From: Arcicella rosea
GTDB taxonomy: Bacteria; Bacteroidota; Bacteroidia; Cytophagales; Spirosomataceae
Direction: 5' to 3'
Assembly (NCBI RefSeq): GCF_014204325.1
Contig: NZ_JACHKT010000015.1
Coordinates: 1-64,000, forward strand
Length of the DNA: 64,000 nucleotides
The notes beneath the pieces are model-generated. The model was not told the DNA's origin and ran no database searches. It saw only the letters and a program-made list of their open reading frames with translations. The position numbers and the translations under genes were made by a program. Below, in pieces: positions 27,981 through 37,680 of the stretch (position 1 is the first letter of the stretch; each line of letters begins with the position of its first letter).

Positions 27981-29024
27981 ATGAAAAAATATTCTTCAAT
28001 ACTTCTGATACTGATAATTTGTGCATTGAATACGCAAAATTCTGTCGCACAATTTAGATTTTCAAATCTTTTCGGAGGCAAAGATAAACCACGCAAAAAT
28101 AGATTGTTTGAACCAAACTCTACAGTCAGTTTAGGCGTTGGTACTTCAAGCTATTATGGTGATATTTCTCCTTATAATAGATTTTTACAATCTACAGTAA
28201 ATGGAATGCGTTGGAATGTAAACTTCAATTTTACCCGTCAGTTTTCACCAACCTTTGCACTTCGTTTTGGGCTTACTTATGCTAGGATTTCTGGTGATGA
28301 TAATTATCTTGAAGGAGTAAAAGGTTATGAAGGCAATTTTGTCAGAAACTTACATTTCAGAAATGATATTAAGGAGCTTTCAATCGTTGGACAATATGAT
28401 TTAGTACGTACAAGCCGTAGTTATTTGCGTAGAGCTAATATTATTCCTTATATTTTTGGTGGAGTTGCTGTTTTTGCACACGACCCAATGGCTAAACCTG
28501 ATGCTTCTTTGTATGGGAATGGTTGGGTTCGATTACAACCTTTAAATACAGAAGGTCAAGGTCTTCCGGGTTATGCTAATAATCCTTATTCATTAATTAG
28601 CGTTTCTTTTCCACTAGGTTTTGGGGTAAAGTATAAATTGAATAAACATTGGGATTTAGGCATAGAAATGAGCTACCGTTATACTTTGACGGATTATTTG
28701 GATGATGTAAGTGGTAATTTTGCGGATCCTGCAAATTTAGCAGCACAAAGTCCACTGGCGGCTTCAATGGGCAATCGTTCGTTAGAAAAAGTTGCTGCTC
28801 GTTCTGGAAAAGACCGTACACAAGGAGTAATAAATTATTTAACAGCTAGAGGCTTTTATGACCCAACTGCACCGTACGACCCTTTTACTTTGACTTCTAT
28901 TCCAGGTTTTTCAGGTAAAGACGATTTACGTGGAAATCCAAGTTATAACGATGCTTACATGTTAACAACCGTAAAGTTGATTTATCATATTCCTAGTAAA
29001 ATTAAATGTCCAGTTACTCGTTAA
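27981..29024 (+). CDS. DUF6089-type outer-membrane beta-barrel protein (paralogue 1)
   Basis: A 347-residue exported protein: signal peptide MKKYSSILLILIICALNTQNSVAQ, then an OmpW/OmpA-like 8-strand barrel with VSLGVGTSSYYGDISPY near the start, FGGVAVFAHDP in the middle and a terminal VKLIYHIP strand. A loop of about 90 residues (YLDDVSGNF... to ...PYDPFTLTS) lies between late strands. Function unknown; related genes commonly precede uppS-bamA in this phylum. The next gene is a shorter paralogue sharing the same start and GDISP motifs. Confidence 0.82.
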   Translation: MKKYSSILLILIICALNTQNSVAQFRFSNLFGGKDKPRKNRLFEPNSTVSLGVGTSSYYGDISPYNRFLQSTVNGMRWNVNFNFTRQFSPTFALRFGLTYARISGDDNYLEGVKGYEGNFVRNLHFRNDIKELSIVGQYDLVRTSRSYLRRANIIPYIFGGVAVFAHDPMAKPDASLYGNGWVRLQPLNTEGQGLPGYANNPYSLISVSFPLGFGVKYKLNKHWDLGIEMSYRYTLTDYLDDVSGNFADPANLAAQSPLAASMGNRSLEKVAARSGKDRTQGVINYLTARGFYDPTAPYDPFTLTSIPGFSGKDDLRGNPSYNDAYMLTTVKLIYHIPSKIKCPVTR

Positions 29025-29050
29025 TCAGTCTGGAATAACATTCATGAACG

Positions 29051-29079
29051 GTCAGGTGTGTATTTCACCTGACTTTTTT
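29051..29079 (+). terminator. Terminator/attenuator between the two DUF6089 genes
   Basis: GTCAGGTG pairs with CACCTGAC around a 7-nt loop, followed by six T. It ends 8 bp before the next start codon, so it may reduce rather than stop read-through. Confidence 0.8.
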
Positions 29080-29086
29080 ATTAATT

Positions 29087-29755
29087 ATGACATTATCAAA
29101 GAAGTTTCTCCTTTTAGTATTTAGCTTGTTTAGTCTAAATACTTTCGCACAAAAAATAGAAATAGGAGGTGGTTTAGGAGTAATGAATTATAAAGGAGAT
29201 ATTTCTCCTGATTTTCACCCAGCTTTCGCACGTTTGGGTGGAAATTTGCTTTTTAGGTATAATCCCAACAAAATAGTTAGTTTCAGGTCAAGCATTGTTT
29301 TGGGCTCGATTTACGGAGATGATAGCAAAGTAAATGATTCTTTTAATCAATTAAGAGGGCAGACTTTCAAAACATCTATTAATGAATTAAACCTGATTAC
29401 CGAATATAATTTTTTCGACTATAAATCCAATCGTTATCATAAAGATTGGAGCCCTTATGTTTTTGGTGGATTAGGTTTGATGAAATTCTCTCCTAGAGAT
29501 TCACCAGTAACAAATTATAAAACCTTACAAGTAGTGATTCCTTTTGGAATTGGCGTGAAATACAACGTGGCTGGACCTTGGGATATTAACGTCGAATTTG
29601 GTGCTAGAAAAACCTTCACAGATTATTTAGATAATTTAGGTGGCGATAACCCAGCTTTACCTAAAAACCAACAAAATGACTACAGTCGTGGTGATATGTA
29701 TTATTACACATCACTGTCTTTAACCTACAAATTTATCAAAGTATATTGTCCTTAA
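29087..29755 (+). CDS. DUF6089-type outer-membrane beta-barrel protein (paralogue 2)
   Basis: A 222-residue exported barrel protein. Signal peptide up to about residue 21 (NTFAQ), then IGGGLGVMNYKGDISPDF, which parallels the start of paralogue 1, SPYVFGGLGLMKFSPRD in the middle, and TSLSLTYKFIKVYCP at the end. It lacks the large late loop of paralogue 1. It is probably a structural or assembly-linked outer-membrane protein, judged by fold and by its place just before uppS and bamA. Confidence 0.82.
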   Translation: MTLSKKFLLLVFSLFSLNTFAQKIEIGGGLGVMNYKGDISPDFHPAFARLGGNLLFRYNPNKIVSFRSSIVLGSIYGDDSKVNDSFNQLRGQTFKTSINELNLITEYNFFDYKSNRYHKDWSPYVFGGLGLMKFSPRDSPVTNYKTLQVVIPFGIGVKYNVAGPWDINVEFGARKTFTDYLDNLGGDNPALPKNQQNDYSRGDMYYYTSLSLTYKFIKVYCP

Positions 29756-30084
29756 ATAAGAACTTTCATGTTTTGAATCATTAAACGTAATTAATAAAAG
29801 CTTAAAAGCTTTCTATTATTTTATGTTCAATGCTGTTTTACGTACTTTAAATGTCATACTTGCTAGTAATAAGGGCTTCCTTGATTTTGAATAGGATAGG
29901 GAATTCGTTAAATTTGTCATATTATTCCCAAAAAGTACTCCTAGTTTATTTTTTGACTTATTATCCAAGTTTTAAAAGCTACAAGAGTTACCCATCATAC
30001 TAGGAATAAAAGGCTTCAAACCTACTTATTGCGTACTTGGAAGCCTATTATTATAAGTTTTATGTGTTAAAAAGTGTTAAATCG

Positions 30085-30840
30085 GTGAAAGAACAATTAG
30101 ACCCTAACAATCTACCAAAACATATTGCCGTTATCATGGACGGAAACGGACGTTGGGCAAAACAGCAAGGCTTCGTTGACAGAATTTTCGGACATAGAAA
30201 TGCTTTAAAAGCAGTAAAGGAAGCCATTGAAGGTAGTGCAGATTTAGGTGTAAAATATTTAACACTTTATGCTTTTTCAACTGAAAACTGGAATCGCCCA
30301 AAGGCAGAAGTTGATGCTTTGATGATGCTTTTAATCAGTGCCCTCAAAGATGAACTTGAAGATATGAAGAAAAATAATGTTCGATTAGATACCATCGGTG
30401 CAATTGATACATTACCTGAAAGTTCTCAAAGAGTACTTAGAAATGCCATTGAAGAAACGAAAGATAATACAGGTATTACTGTTATTTTAGCTTTGAGTTA
30501 CAGCGGGAAATGGGACATCGTTAAAACTGCCAAAAAGTTAGCTGAACAAGTAAAAAATGGAGAATTAGCCATTGAAGATATCGATGAGCAACTTTTCGAG
30601 CAATCATTGGATACCAAAGGGATTCCAAATCCTGATTTGATGATTCGTACAGGAGGCGACCACCGTATTAGTAATTTCTTACTTTGGCAATTAGCTTATT
30701 CTGAATTGTATATTTTTGAAGAATTGTTCTGGCCAGACTTCAGACGTGAACACCTTTTTGAGGCAATCCTTGATTACCAAGATCGTGAACGTAGATTTGG
30801 GAAAACCTCAGAGCAAATTAAAAAACCCGTAAATGCTTAA
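30085..30840 (+). CDS. uppS: Isoprenyl transferase (undecaprenyl diphosphate synthase)
   Basis: cis-Prenyltransferase that elongates farnesyl diphosphate to the C55 lipid carrier used for peptidoglycan and other envelope glycans. The catalytic/diphosphate motif HIAVIMDGNGRWAKQQG is near the N-terminus, then YLTLYAFSTENWNRP, and the C-terminal RTGGDHRISNFLLWQ with SELYIFEELFWPDF. I chose the GTG at 30085 (VKEQLDPNNLPKHIA), which gives 251 residues as in relatives; a TTG at 30037 is open but lies in a hairpin-rich leader (AGGCTTC/GAAGCCT at 30011-30047). It ends inside the bamA leader, so the two are cotranscribed. Confidence 0.95.
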   Translation: MKEQLDPNNLPKHIAVIMDGNGRWAKQQGFVDRIFGHRNALKAVKEAIEGSADLGVKYLTLYAFSTENWNRPKAEVDALMMLLISALKDELEDMKKNNVRLDTIGAIDTLPESSQRVLRNAIEETKDNTGITVILALSYSGKWDIVKTAKKLAEQVKNGELAIEDIDEQLFEQSLDTKGIPNPDLMIRTGGDHRISNFLLWQLAYSELYIFEELFWPDFRREHLFEAILDYQDRERRFGKTSEQIKKPVNA

Positions 30841-30886
30841 AATACAAATGTTTTCTTTCTCATCTGAAATGAGAACTATTCGCAAA

Positions 30887-33502
30887 ATGAAAAAATATAC
30901 TTTATTACTTTCATGTTTATTCATTTCTTTTCTATCACAAGCACAATTGCGTGGAGCAATGGGTGCACGTTCGCCAATTGCTGAAAAAGCAATTGAAATG
31001 AACTATGCTGAACCAAAAGAATATGAAATTGCTGAAATTACTACTACTGGCTCTAAATTCTACGATGGTAATTCAATGATTTCTCTTTCTGGATTAAGAG
31101 TTGGAGATAGAATCAAAGTTCCGGGTGATGCTGCAACTTCAGCCATTAAAAAATTGATGGGACAAGGAATTTTAGAAGAAGTACAAGTAGAGGCTACCAA
31201 AATTGAAGGCGATAAAATTTGGTTGAATATCGTTATCAAGGAACGTCCTAGATTGTATAAAATAGAATATACAGGGATTAAAAAAGGAGAGCAAGAAACA
31301 CTAAGTGATAAAATCAAGACCTACAAAGGGAAAATCGTTACTGAAACGGTAAAGAAAAACGTAGAGTTAGCTATTAGAAAGTTCTATCAAGATAAAGGCT
31401 ATTTGAACGTAAGTATCAAAATTGCTGAAAAAACCGATTCACTTCGTGGTAATAATGCAACGATGAAAGTTGCCATCAAAAAAGGTGATAAAGTAAAAAT
31501 TTCTAAAATTGAATTTGTAGGTAGAACAGAGATTAAAGAAAGCGTACTTCGTCGTAAATTAAAAGGAACGAAACAAAAAGCATTTTATAAAATCTTTACG
31601 TCTTCAAAATATGTTCCAAAAAAGTTTGAAGAAGATAAATTGAAATTAATAGAATTCTACAATAAAAAAGGATACAGAGATGCTCAGCTTCTTTCAGATT
31701 CTGTTTTTAAAGATTCTGACAAAACTGTTAAAATTATTCTAAACTTAGATGAAGGAAAACAGTATCACTATAGAAATGTATATTGGGAAGGAAACTACAT
31801 TTATCCAGATTCAATCTTAACAGAGTTATTAGGCGTTAAAAAAGGAGATGTTTATAATGTTGAAGATTTAGAAAAACGATTGAACGGTAAGCCTGGAGAA
31901 GACGTTAGTTCGGCTTACATGGATAATGGGTATTTATTTTATCAATGTGAACCTGTTGAAACAGCTGTTGCTGGAGATTCAATGGATTTAACGTTCAGAA
32001 TTACAGAAGGTAAACAAGCGACGATTAATAAAGTAATTGTAAACGGTAACACTAAAACTTCTGATCACGTAGTAATGCGTGAGATTAGAACTTTACCGGG
32101 ACAAAAATTTAGTAAATCAGCAATCATTCGTACTGTTCGTGAATTATCAACGATTGGTTATTTTAACCCAGAAAAAATTACGCCAAACCCAATTCCAAAA
32201 GCAGACGGTACTGTTGATATTGAATACAATGTAGAAGAAAAACCTTCTGACCAAATTGAGCTTTCAGGTGGTTGGGGTGGTTACATCGGTTTCGTAGGAA
32301 CTTTAGGGGTAACTTTTAATAACTTTTCTGCAAGAAATATTGGCAATTTAAGTGCTTGGAAACCATTGCCTTCAGGAGATGGTCAAAAACTATCAGTTCG
32401 TTTTCAAGCGAATGGTACTTCTTTCCAAAATTACTCTTTATCATTTACTGAACCTTGGTTAGGTGGTAAAAAGCCAAACTCATTCTCTATATCATTGAGT
32501 AGAAGTATTTCGTATCCATACAAAATTCAACAGTATAATCAGTTAAGTGGTTATAATAATGGTTATGGAAGTAGTTTATATGGTAATGGTTTCGGTTTGG
32601 GTGGTTTCGGTTATACAGGAGGTTTAAATACTTCAACATCTGATAGTGCTACAGCTGCTCAAAATGATGCTCACTTTAACAGTACAACTTTAGCTTTTAG
32701 TTTAGGAAAGCGTTTGAAAGTACCTGATGATTATTTCTCATTAAGTAATTCATTATCATTACAATTAATTGACGTTAAGAATTTGCCTTATTATGGTTAT
32801 CCAGAAGGAAATTCAGTAGCGGTTTCGTTTGTGACGAACTTTTCAAGAAACAGTATTGATAACCCAACATTCCCACGTTCAGGTTCTAGTTTCTCATTGA
32901 CTGCTTCTTTAACTCCTCCTTACTCTTTATTTGGAGGTGATAATAAAAACTTAATTGAGTATCATAAATGGATGTTTGATGCCTCATGGTTTACGCCAAT
33001 TACAAGTAAATTGGTATTCCACATGAGAACACACATGGGCTTCCTTGGTTCTTATAATTCAAATAAAGACATTACTCGTTTTGAACGTTTTGACCTTGGT
33101 GGTTCGGGTATGCAAACTGGCTTTAATGTTATCAGCCGTGACATCATCGCACTTCGTGGTTATAAAGACAGAGTATTTGGTTCACAAGGTAGTTTGCCAA
33201 GTGGTGGGGTTGCCTACAATAAATTCGTAATGGAAGTTCGTTATCCAGTTTCTCTGAACCCATCGGCAACGATTTTCCTATTAGGTTTTGCAGAAGGCGG
33301 AAACAACTTTGCTAATTATTCAGAATACAATCCATTCAAATTATATAAGTCGGCAGGCTTTGGTGCTAGAATTTTTATGCCAGCTTTCGGTATGATTGGT
33401 ATTGATTACGGTTTTGCTTTTGATAAAGTGCCTGGGCAAACATCAAGTAATGGTTTTGGTCAGCAAGCCTTTACTTTCTCGATTGGTCAGCAAATACGTT
33501 AA
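30887..33502 (+). CDS. bamA: Outer-membrane protein assembly factor BamA
   Basis: Central component of the barrel-assembly machinery. From the ATG at 30887 the product has a signal peptide (KKYTLLLSCLFISFLSQAQ), five POTRA domains (about residues 40-410, with repeats such as GILEEVQVEATKIEGDKIWL and TIGYFNPEKITPNP) and the Omp85 barrel (about 430-871) ending in FTFSIGQQIR with a C-terminal aromatic strand. The lid-loop region contains GGSG and IALRGYKDR, equivalent to the conserved VRGY motif. A Gly/Tyr/Asn/Ser-rich insert (around residue 560-600) is typical of Bacteroidota BamA. It overlaps uppS transcriptionally and precedes two Skp-like genes. Confidence 0.96.
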   Translation: MKKYTLLLSCLFISFLSQAQLRGAMGARSPIAEKAIEMNYAEPKEYEIAEITTTGSKFYDGNSMISLSGLRVGDRIKVPGDAATSAIKKLMGQGILEEVQVEATKIEGDKIWLNIVIKERPRLYKIEYTGIKKGEQETLSDKIKTYKGKIVTETVKKNVELAIRKFYQDKGYLNVSIKIAEKTDSLRGNNATMKVAIKKGDKVKISKIEFVGRTEIKESVLRRKLKGTKQKAFYKIFTSSKYVPKKFEEDKLKLIEFYNKKGYRDAQLLSDSVFKDSDKTVKIILNLDEGKQYHYRNVYWEGNYIYPDSILTELLGVKKGDVYNVEDLEKRLNGKPGEDVSSAYMDNGYLFYQCEPVETAVAGDSMDLTFRITEGKQATINKVIVNGNTKTSDHVVMREIRTLPGQKFSKSAIIRTVRELSTIGYFNPEKITPNPIPKADGTVDIEYNVEEKPSDQIELSGGWGGYIGFVGTLGVTFNNFSARNIGNLSAWKPLPSGDGQKLSVRFQANGTSFQNYSLSFTEPWLGGKKPNSFSISLSRSISYPYKIQQYNQLSGYNNGYGSSLYGNGFGLGGFGYTGGLNTSTSDSATAAQNDAHFNSTTLAFSLGKRLKVPDDYFSLSNSLSLQLIDVKNLPYYGYPEGNSVAVSFVTNFSRNSIDNPTFPRSGSSFSLTASLTPPYSLFGGDNKNLIEYHKWMFDASWFTPITSKLVFHMRTHMGFLGSYNSNKDITRFERFDLGGSGMQTGFNVISRDIIALRGYKDRVFGSQGSLPSGGVAYNKFVMEVRYPVSLNPSATIFLLGFAEGGNNFANYSEYNPFKLYKSAGFGARIFMPAFGMIGIDYGFAFDKVPGQTSSNGFGQQAFTFSIGQQIR

Positions 33503-33512
33503 TAAAGAATTG

Positions 33513-33548
33513 AAAAACCAAGCCGATTTGATAATTGGCTTGGTTTTT
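33513..33548 (+). terminator. Terminator after bamA
   Basis: AAAAACCAAGCC pairs with GGCTTGGTTTTT around a 12-nt loop, with T tract. It starts 10 bp after the bamA stop. Confidence 0.85.
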
Positions 33549-33644
33549 CAGTATTGTTAATCTTTTGTTAATCAATTTAGAATAGCAATAAGATATTGTT
33601 CAAGGCGTTAATCAAATACATTAACTAAATTAACCACCTTAGCC

Positions 33645-34286
33645 ATGAAAAAGCGGATATTTTTACTAATTTTGCCATTCCTGTGTTTTTGTGTCAGTAT
33701 AAAGGCACAAAAGTTTGGTTATATAGATACCGAATATGTTACTTCTAAATTGCCTGAATACATAAATGCTCAGGAAGAAATTGAGAAACTAACAAGTAAA
33801 TGGATAAAAGAAGTAGCTGCTAAAAATGATGAGCTTTCTAAATTAGAAAAAGCTTACAGATTCGAGGAAGTACTTTTAACAGAGGAAATGAAAGTACAGC
33901 GATTAAAAGTAATTGCTGAAAAAGAGAAAGAAGCGAAAGAGTTACAAAACAAAATATTTGGTTTTGAAGGTGAGTTGTTTAAGAAAAAACAAGACATTAT
34001 GAAACCCGTTTTGGACGAAGTAGCAAAAGCGGTAGAAAAAGTAGCTAAACAAAAAAAACTAGACATTCTCTTTGATAAATCTTCTGAAGGTTTAGCCATG
34101 TTATATACCAACCCAACTCATGATTATACAGATTACGTAATGGAAGAGCTTGGAATTTCGCCTGAACAAATTAAGGAAAAACAAGAAGAAGAAGCGAAAC
34201 AAACAGAAGAAAATAAAGAAAACAGTAACGCAACAAAAAGTAAAACGAATAGAAAAGGGGCAGTAAGCAACTTTAAAAAAGAGTAA
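33645..34286 (+). CDS. OmpH/Skp-family periplasmic chaperone (paralogue 1)
   Basis: A 213-residue Skp-like protein that should hold unfolded outer-membrane proteins in the periplasm on their way to BamA. Signal peptide (residues 1-21, VSIKAQ), the typical KFGYIDTEYVTSKLPEY opening, a long charged coiled-coil hairpin (about 40-140) and a C-terminal LDILFDKSSEGLAMLYTNP strand region. An unusually charged tail (residues 180-213, rich in Glu/Lys/Asn) follows. It lies directly after bamA and 26 bp before a second, shorter paralogue. Confidence 0.93.
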   Translation: MKKRIFLLILPFLCFCVSIKAQKFGYIDTEYVTSKLPEYINAQEEIEKLTSKWIKEVAAKNDELSKLEKAYRFEEVLLTEEMKVQRLKVIAEKEKEAKELQNKIFGFEGELFKKKQDIMKPVLDEVAKAVEKVAKQKKLDILFDKSSEGLAMLYTNPTHDYTDYVMEELGISPEQIKEKQEEEAKQTEENKENSNATKSKTNRKGAVSNFKKE

Positions 34287-34312
34287 TTAACCAAATCAGA
34301 ATAACAAACAAA

Positions 34313-34906
34313 ATGAAGAACAAATTTTTAATTGCTTTATTTGCAATTCTTGCTTTAGCAACAGCTAATGTAAATGCACAACAAAAAATCGGTTACATCA
34401 GCTTAGATTACATTTTAGCTCAAATGCCAGAAGCAAAACAAGTAGAAACTGAATTGACGACTACTAAAACGCAATATGACAACATGTATCAGCAAAAAGT
34501 AAAAGATTTCCAAACTAAATTAGCTGATTATGAGAAAAATGCGGCTACAATGGCTGATGTTATCAAAGCGGATAGAGAGAAAGAATTACAAGGAATGCAG
34601 TCTAGTATCGAAGAGTTCCGTCAGAATTCATCTACTTCTTTACAAAAGAAGCAAGCTCAATTGTTACAACCATTGTTGAAGAAAATTGAAGACAACATGC
34701 ACGGCGTAGCAAAAGAAAATGGTTTTGCTTTCGTATTTAACTACGATGCAGGACAAGGAACTACTCCAATCGTTTTACATGCTCCAGATGATGCAAACAT
34801 CTCTGATTTAGTGTTAAAAAGAATGGGTGTTACTCCAAAACCATTTACTCCAGCACCAGCAACACCAGCGGCTACAACTCCAGCAGGAGCAGCTCCCAAA
34901 AAATAA
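34313..34906 (+). CDS. OmpH/Skp-family periplasmic chaperone (paralogue 2)
   Basis: A 197-residue Skp-like chaperone. Signal peptide (FLIALFAILALATANVNAQ), the QKIGYISLDYILAQMPEAKQ opening, a coiled-coil hairpin (about 45-125) and the closing FAFVFNYDAGQG beta segment. The C-terminal tail is an Ala/Pro/Thr-rich linker (after residue 175) instead of the charged tail of paralogue 1. Tandem ompH copies after bamA are usual in Bacteroidota. Confidence 0.93.
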   Translation: MKNKFLIALFAILALATANVNAQQKIGYISLDYILAQMPEAKQVETELTTTKTQYDNMYQQKVKDFQTKLADYEKNAATMADVIKADREKELQGMQSSIEEFRQNSSTSLQKKQAQLLQPLLKKIEDNMHGVAKENGFAFVFNYDAGQGTTPIVLHAPDDANISDLVLKRMGVTPKPFTPAPATPAATTPAGAAPKK

Positions 34907-34923
34907 TTGAAATAATTTCAATT

Positions 34924-34968
34924 CATCAAAAAAGCCTCAGGATTTTAAATCTTGAGGCTTTTTTGATG
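34924..34968. terminator. Bidirectional terminator between ompH and the MoxR gene
   Basis: CATCAAAAAAGCCTC pairs with GAGGCTTTTTTGATG around an inner AGGATTTTAAATCTT that pairs further. A and T tracts on both sides serve the two convergent genes. Confidence 0.88.
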
Positions 34969-34982
34969 AAGTATTTTTCGTG

Positions 34983-35948
34983 TTATAAAAGCTTGCTAAT
35001 AATATTCTCTACAGATATTCCTTCTGCTTCTGCCTTAAAGTTTCTAACAATTCTATGGCGAAGTACAGCCATTGCTACAGCCTTCACATCTTCAATGTCT
35101 GGAGAATACTTTCCATTCAGCAAAGCATTACATTTTGCCGCCAAAATCAAGTTTTGAGAGGCTCTTGGACCAGCTCCCCATTCTAAATACTTATTTGAAA
35201 TAGCATCTGCTAATTCAGTATTTGGTCTTGTTTTATGAACAAGCGTTACGGCATATTCTACTACATTATCAGCAATAGGGACTCTTCTTACCAATTGTTG
35301 ATAGGCTAATATTTCTTCACCTGAAACTTGTTGAGAAACCTTATATTTCTTGTCTGAGGTCGTATTTTTAACAATGTCTAATTCCGCTTGATAAGATGGA
35401 TAATCAAGCGTTACCATAAACATAAAACGGTCTAGTTGGGCTTCTGGTAATGGATATGTACCTTCTTGTTCAATTGGGTTTTGAGTTGCCAAAACAAAGA
35501 AAGGTTTATCTAAAGCATATTTTTTACCTGCAACTGTTACAGAGTACTCTTGCATTGCCTCTAAAAGTGCAGATTGTGTTTTTGGAGGCGTTCTGTTTAC
35601 TTCATCTGCCAAAACGATATTTGCAAATATTGGGCCTTTTACAAATCTGAAATTTCTTTCATTGTCTAGCGTTTCTGAGCCGATGATATCAGAGGGCATC
35701 AAATCTGGAGTGAATTGAATCCTGTTGAAATCTAAATCTAATGCACCAGCAATGGTTTGAATGAGAAGTGTTTTCGCCAAACCTGGCACACCAACTAATA
35801 AACAATGTCCTTGACAAAAGATAGCGGTGAGAAGCATTTTAACCGTTTCGTCTTGACCGATAACAACCTTTCCAATTTCTGAAGTAAGTTTCTGATAGGA
35901 TTCTTTTAAAGCATCAACTGCTTCAACATCTGACTTAAATTGAACCAT
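34983..35948 (-). CDS. MoxR-family AAA+ ATPase
   Basis: A 321-residue AAA+ protein. Walker A GVPGLAKT (about 57-64), Walker B VLADEVNRTPPKTQSALLEAMQE, sensor 1 region FVLATQNPIEQEGTYPLPEAQ and arginine-finger region LDRFMF are complete. MoxR ATPases act as chaperones that remodel or activate partner proteins, often with a vWA-domain partner; none adjoins here. It precedes two SurA-type isomerase genes read in the same direction from farther right, suggesting an envelope role. Confidence 0.93.
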   Translation of the reverse strand: MVQFKSDVEAVDALKESYQKLTSEIGKVVIGQDETVKMLLTAIFCQGHCLLVGVPGLAKTLLIQTIAGALDLDFNRIQFTPDLMPSDIIGSETLDNERNFRFVKGPIFANIVLADEVNRTPPKTQSALLEAMQEYSVTVAGKKYALDKPFFVLATQNPIEQEGTYPLPEAQLDRFMFMVTLDYPSYQAELDIVKNTTSDKKYKVSQQVSGEEILAYQQLVRRVPIADNVVEYAVTLVHKTRPNTELADAISNKYLEWGAGPRASQNLILAAKCNALLNGKYSPDIEDVKAVAMAVLRHRIVRNFKAEAEGISVENIISKLL

Positions 35949-36111
35949 ATTTTCTATTTTGTTTGTCGATTTTGTGTCTTTTTACACACAAAATTTTGCT
36001 TACTATTTTATGAGATGTACTTATAACGAAAAATGTCAGGCTAATCGTAGTTTAACCTGACACAATTTAATTTAAAACAAGATTTTTACCAAAGAATAAT
36101 GAATCTTAAAA

Positions 36112-37461
36112 TCACTGATCATTCGTTTTCATGATATTACATTCTTTGTATTCATCAACAATGTAAATAAATACATCGTTTTTGGCTGTTGCAAACCATT
36201 TTTCAATGGCTGTATTTCGTTTTCTGTTCAATGCGTAATTTGACATTCTTTGGAAATCGTCTTCTAAATTTGCATAGTGAGGAGCATGTTTTGCTTTGTA
36301 ATATAAAATTCTTACTGCCGAACGTCCATCTTCAGTTCTGTATGGCATTGGAGGAGTAATTGTTCCTACCGTCATTGAGTCAATAGTAAAATATAAACCA
36401 GATTCCATCGTACCATCTAAAGCCATTTTTATTGAACGAGTTTGTGGGTCAGTAATCATTCCACCAGCATCTTGTGTTGCTTTATCTTCTGAGAATTCTT
36501 TCGCTGCACGTTCAAATTTGATACTATCTCTTTGAATTAATACTCGGATACTATCTAAGTATTTTGTTGGTTCTACAACGTCTAATCTTTGATAGTCTGG
36601 TCTTAATAAAATGTGTAAAGCGTGATATTCTTGTCCACGTACTTCTAGTAATTTAATTAAGTGGAAACCAAATTCAGATTCAACTACATCCGACAGTTGA
36701 TTTGGTTTTAATTTCAAAGCTGCTGCTTCAAATGGAGCAACCATTTGTCCACGTTTAGCAAAACCTAAATCGCCACCTCTTTTTCCAGAACCTAAATCTT
36801 CTGAATATAATTTAGCCATTTCTTCAAATGACTCTCCATTTTCAGCTCTTTTTTTGTAATCGTACAGCCTTTTGTATAATTCTTCTTTTTGTGCCTTGGT
36901 TGTTTTAGCAAGTCTTACAATATGCCCAATTTCTACCTCTGAAGGCATGTAAGGAATAGAATCTTTAGGAATTGCTTCAAAAAAACGTCTTACTTCTTTA
37001 GGCGTAATTTTAACATCACTCGTAATTTTTTCTTGCATTTTACGAGTTGTCAATTGTTCTTTAATGGCAGAACGGAGCTCATCTTTCAAAGAAGAAATAC
37101 TTTTGCCATAAGCTTCAATAATATTTTTCTGAGAGCCAAACTGCTGTTCCATTTGCTCCATTCTTGAAGTAAGTTCAGATTCTACTCTTTTGTCTTCAAC
37201 AGTGATGGAGTCAATTTCAGATTTTGCCAACATCATTTTGCCAACAACTAAACTTTCAAAAATCTGACAAGTAGATGGAGCACCAGCCTGACCACTTTGT
37301 TTGTATTGTTGTACTTGAGATTCTAACTCTGATTTTAAAATAAAATGGTTATCAACTTTTGCAATGATTTTATCAATTACAACTGGCGTTTGTGCCTGTA
37401 ATGCTTGACAAAAAAGCAGACAGATGGTAAAAAGGGAAATGAAGAATTTCGAAAATTTCAT
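36112..37461 (-). CDS. SurA-type periplasmic peptidyl-prolyl isomerase
   Basis: A 449-residue exported PpiC/parvulin chaperone. Signal peptide (to about residue 23, QALQAQ), SurA N-terminal helical domain (VVIDKIIAKVDNHFILKSEL, about 27-165), first parvulin domain (about 175-280, with LYSEDLGSGKRGGDLGFAKRG) and second parvulin-like domain (about 285-385, with FSEDKATQDAGGMI). It helps outer-membrane proteins fold before BamA insertion. The N-terminal start at 37461 gives a clean export signal. It lies between MoxR and a second, larger isomerase. Confidence 0.92.
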   Translation of the reverse strand: MKFSKFFISLFTICLLFCQALQAQTPVVIDKIIAKVDNHFILKSELESQVQQYKQSGQAGAPSTCQIFESLVVGKMMLAKSEIDSITVEDKRVESELTSRMEQMEQQFGSQKNIIEAYGKSISSLKDELRSAIKEQLTTRKMQEKITSDVKITPKEVRRFFEAIPKDSIPYMPSEVEIGHIVRLAKTTKAQKEELYKRLYDYKKRAENGESFEEMAKLYSEDLGSGKRGGDLGFAKRGQMVAPFEAAALKLKPNQLSDVVESEFGFHLIKLLEVRGQEYHALHILLRPDYQRLDVVEPTKYLDSIRVLIQRDSIKFERAAKEFSEDKATQDAGGMITDPQTRSIKMALDGTMESGLYFTIDSMTVGTITPPMPYRTEDGRSAVRILYYKAKHAPHYANLEDDFQRMSNYALNRKRNTAIEKWFATAKNDVFIYIVDEYKECNIMKTNDQ

Positions 37462-37634
37462 CTAAAAAATGAATTAATATGAAACGTACAGGAATTTATC
37501 GTTTTTAAAAATGTACGTAGATTGACAAAGATAACGTTTTTTAATCGCTTATTTGATATGCTTGCACCGTTAAAAAGTGTTAAGAACATCGTCTAAATCA
37601 TAAAGAAAGAAGAAACAGGCTATTGAATATGAAA

Positions 37635-37675
37635 AAAGTCAAAAGAGAAATGTATTTACTTCTTCTTTTGACTTT
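37635..37675 (-). terminator. Terminator of the PPIase-OmpA gene
   Basis: On the minus strand AAAGTCAAAAGA pairs with TCTTTTGACTTT around about 18 nt and is followed by a T run. It begins about 5 bp after the stop codon at 37681. Confidence 0.75.
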
Positions 37676-37680
37676 CTTGT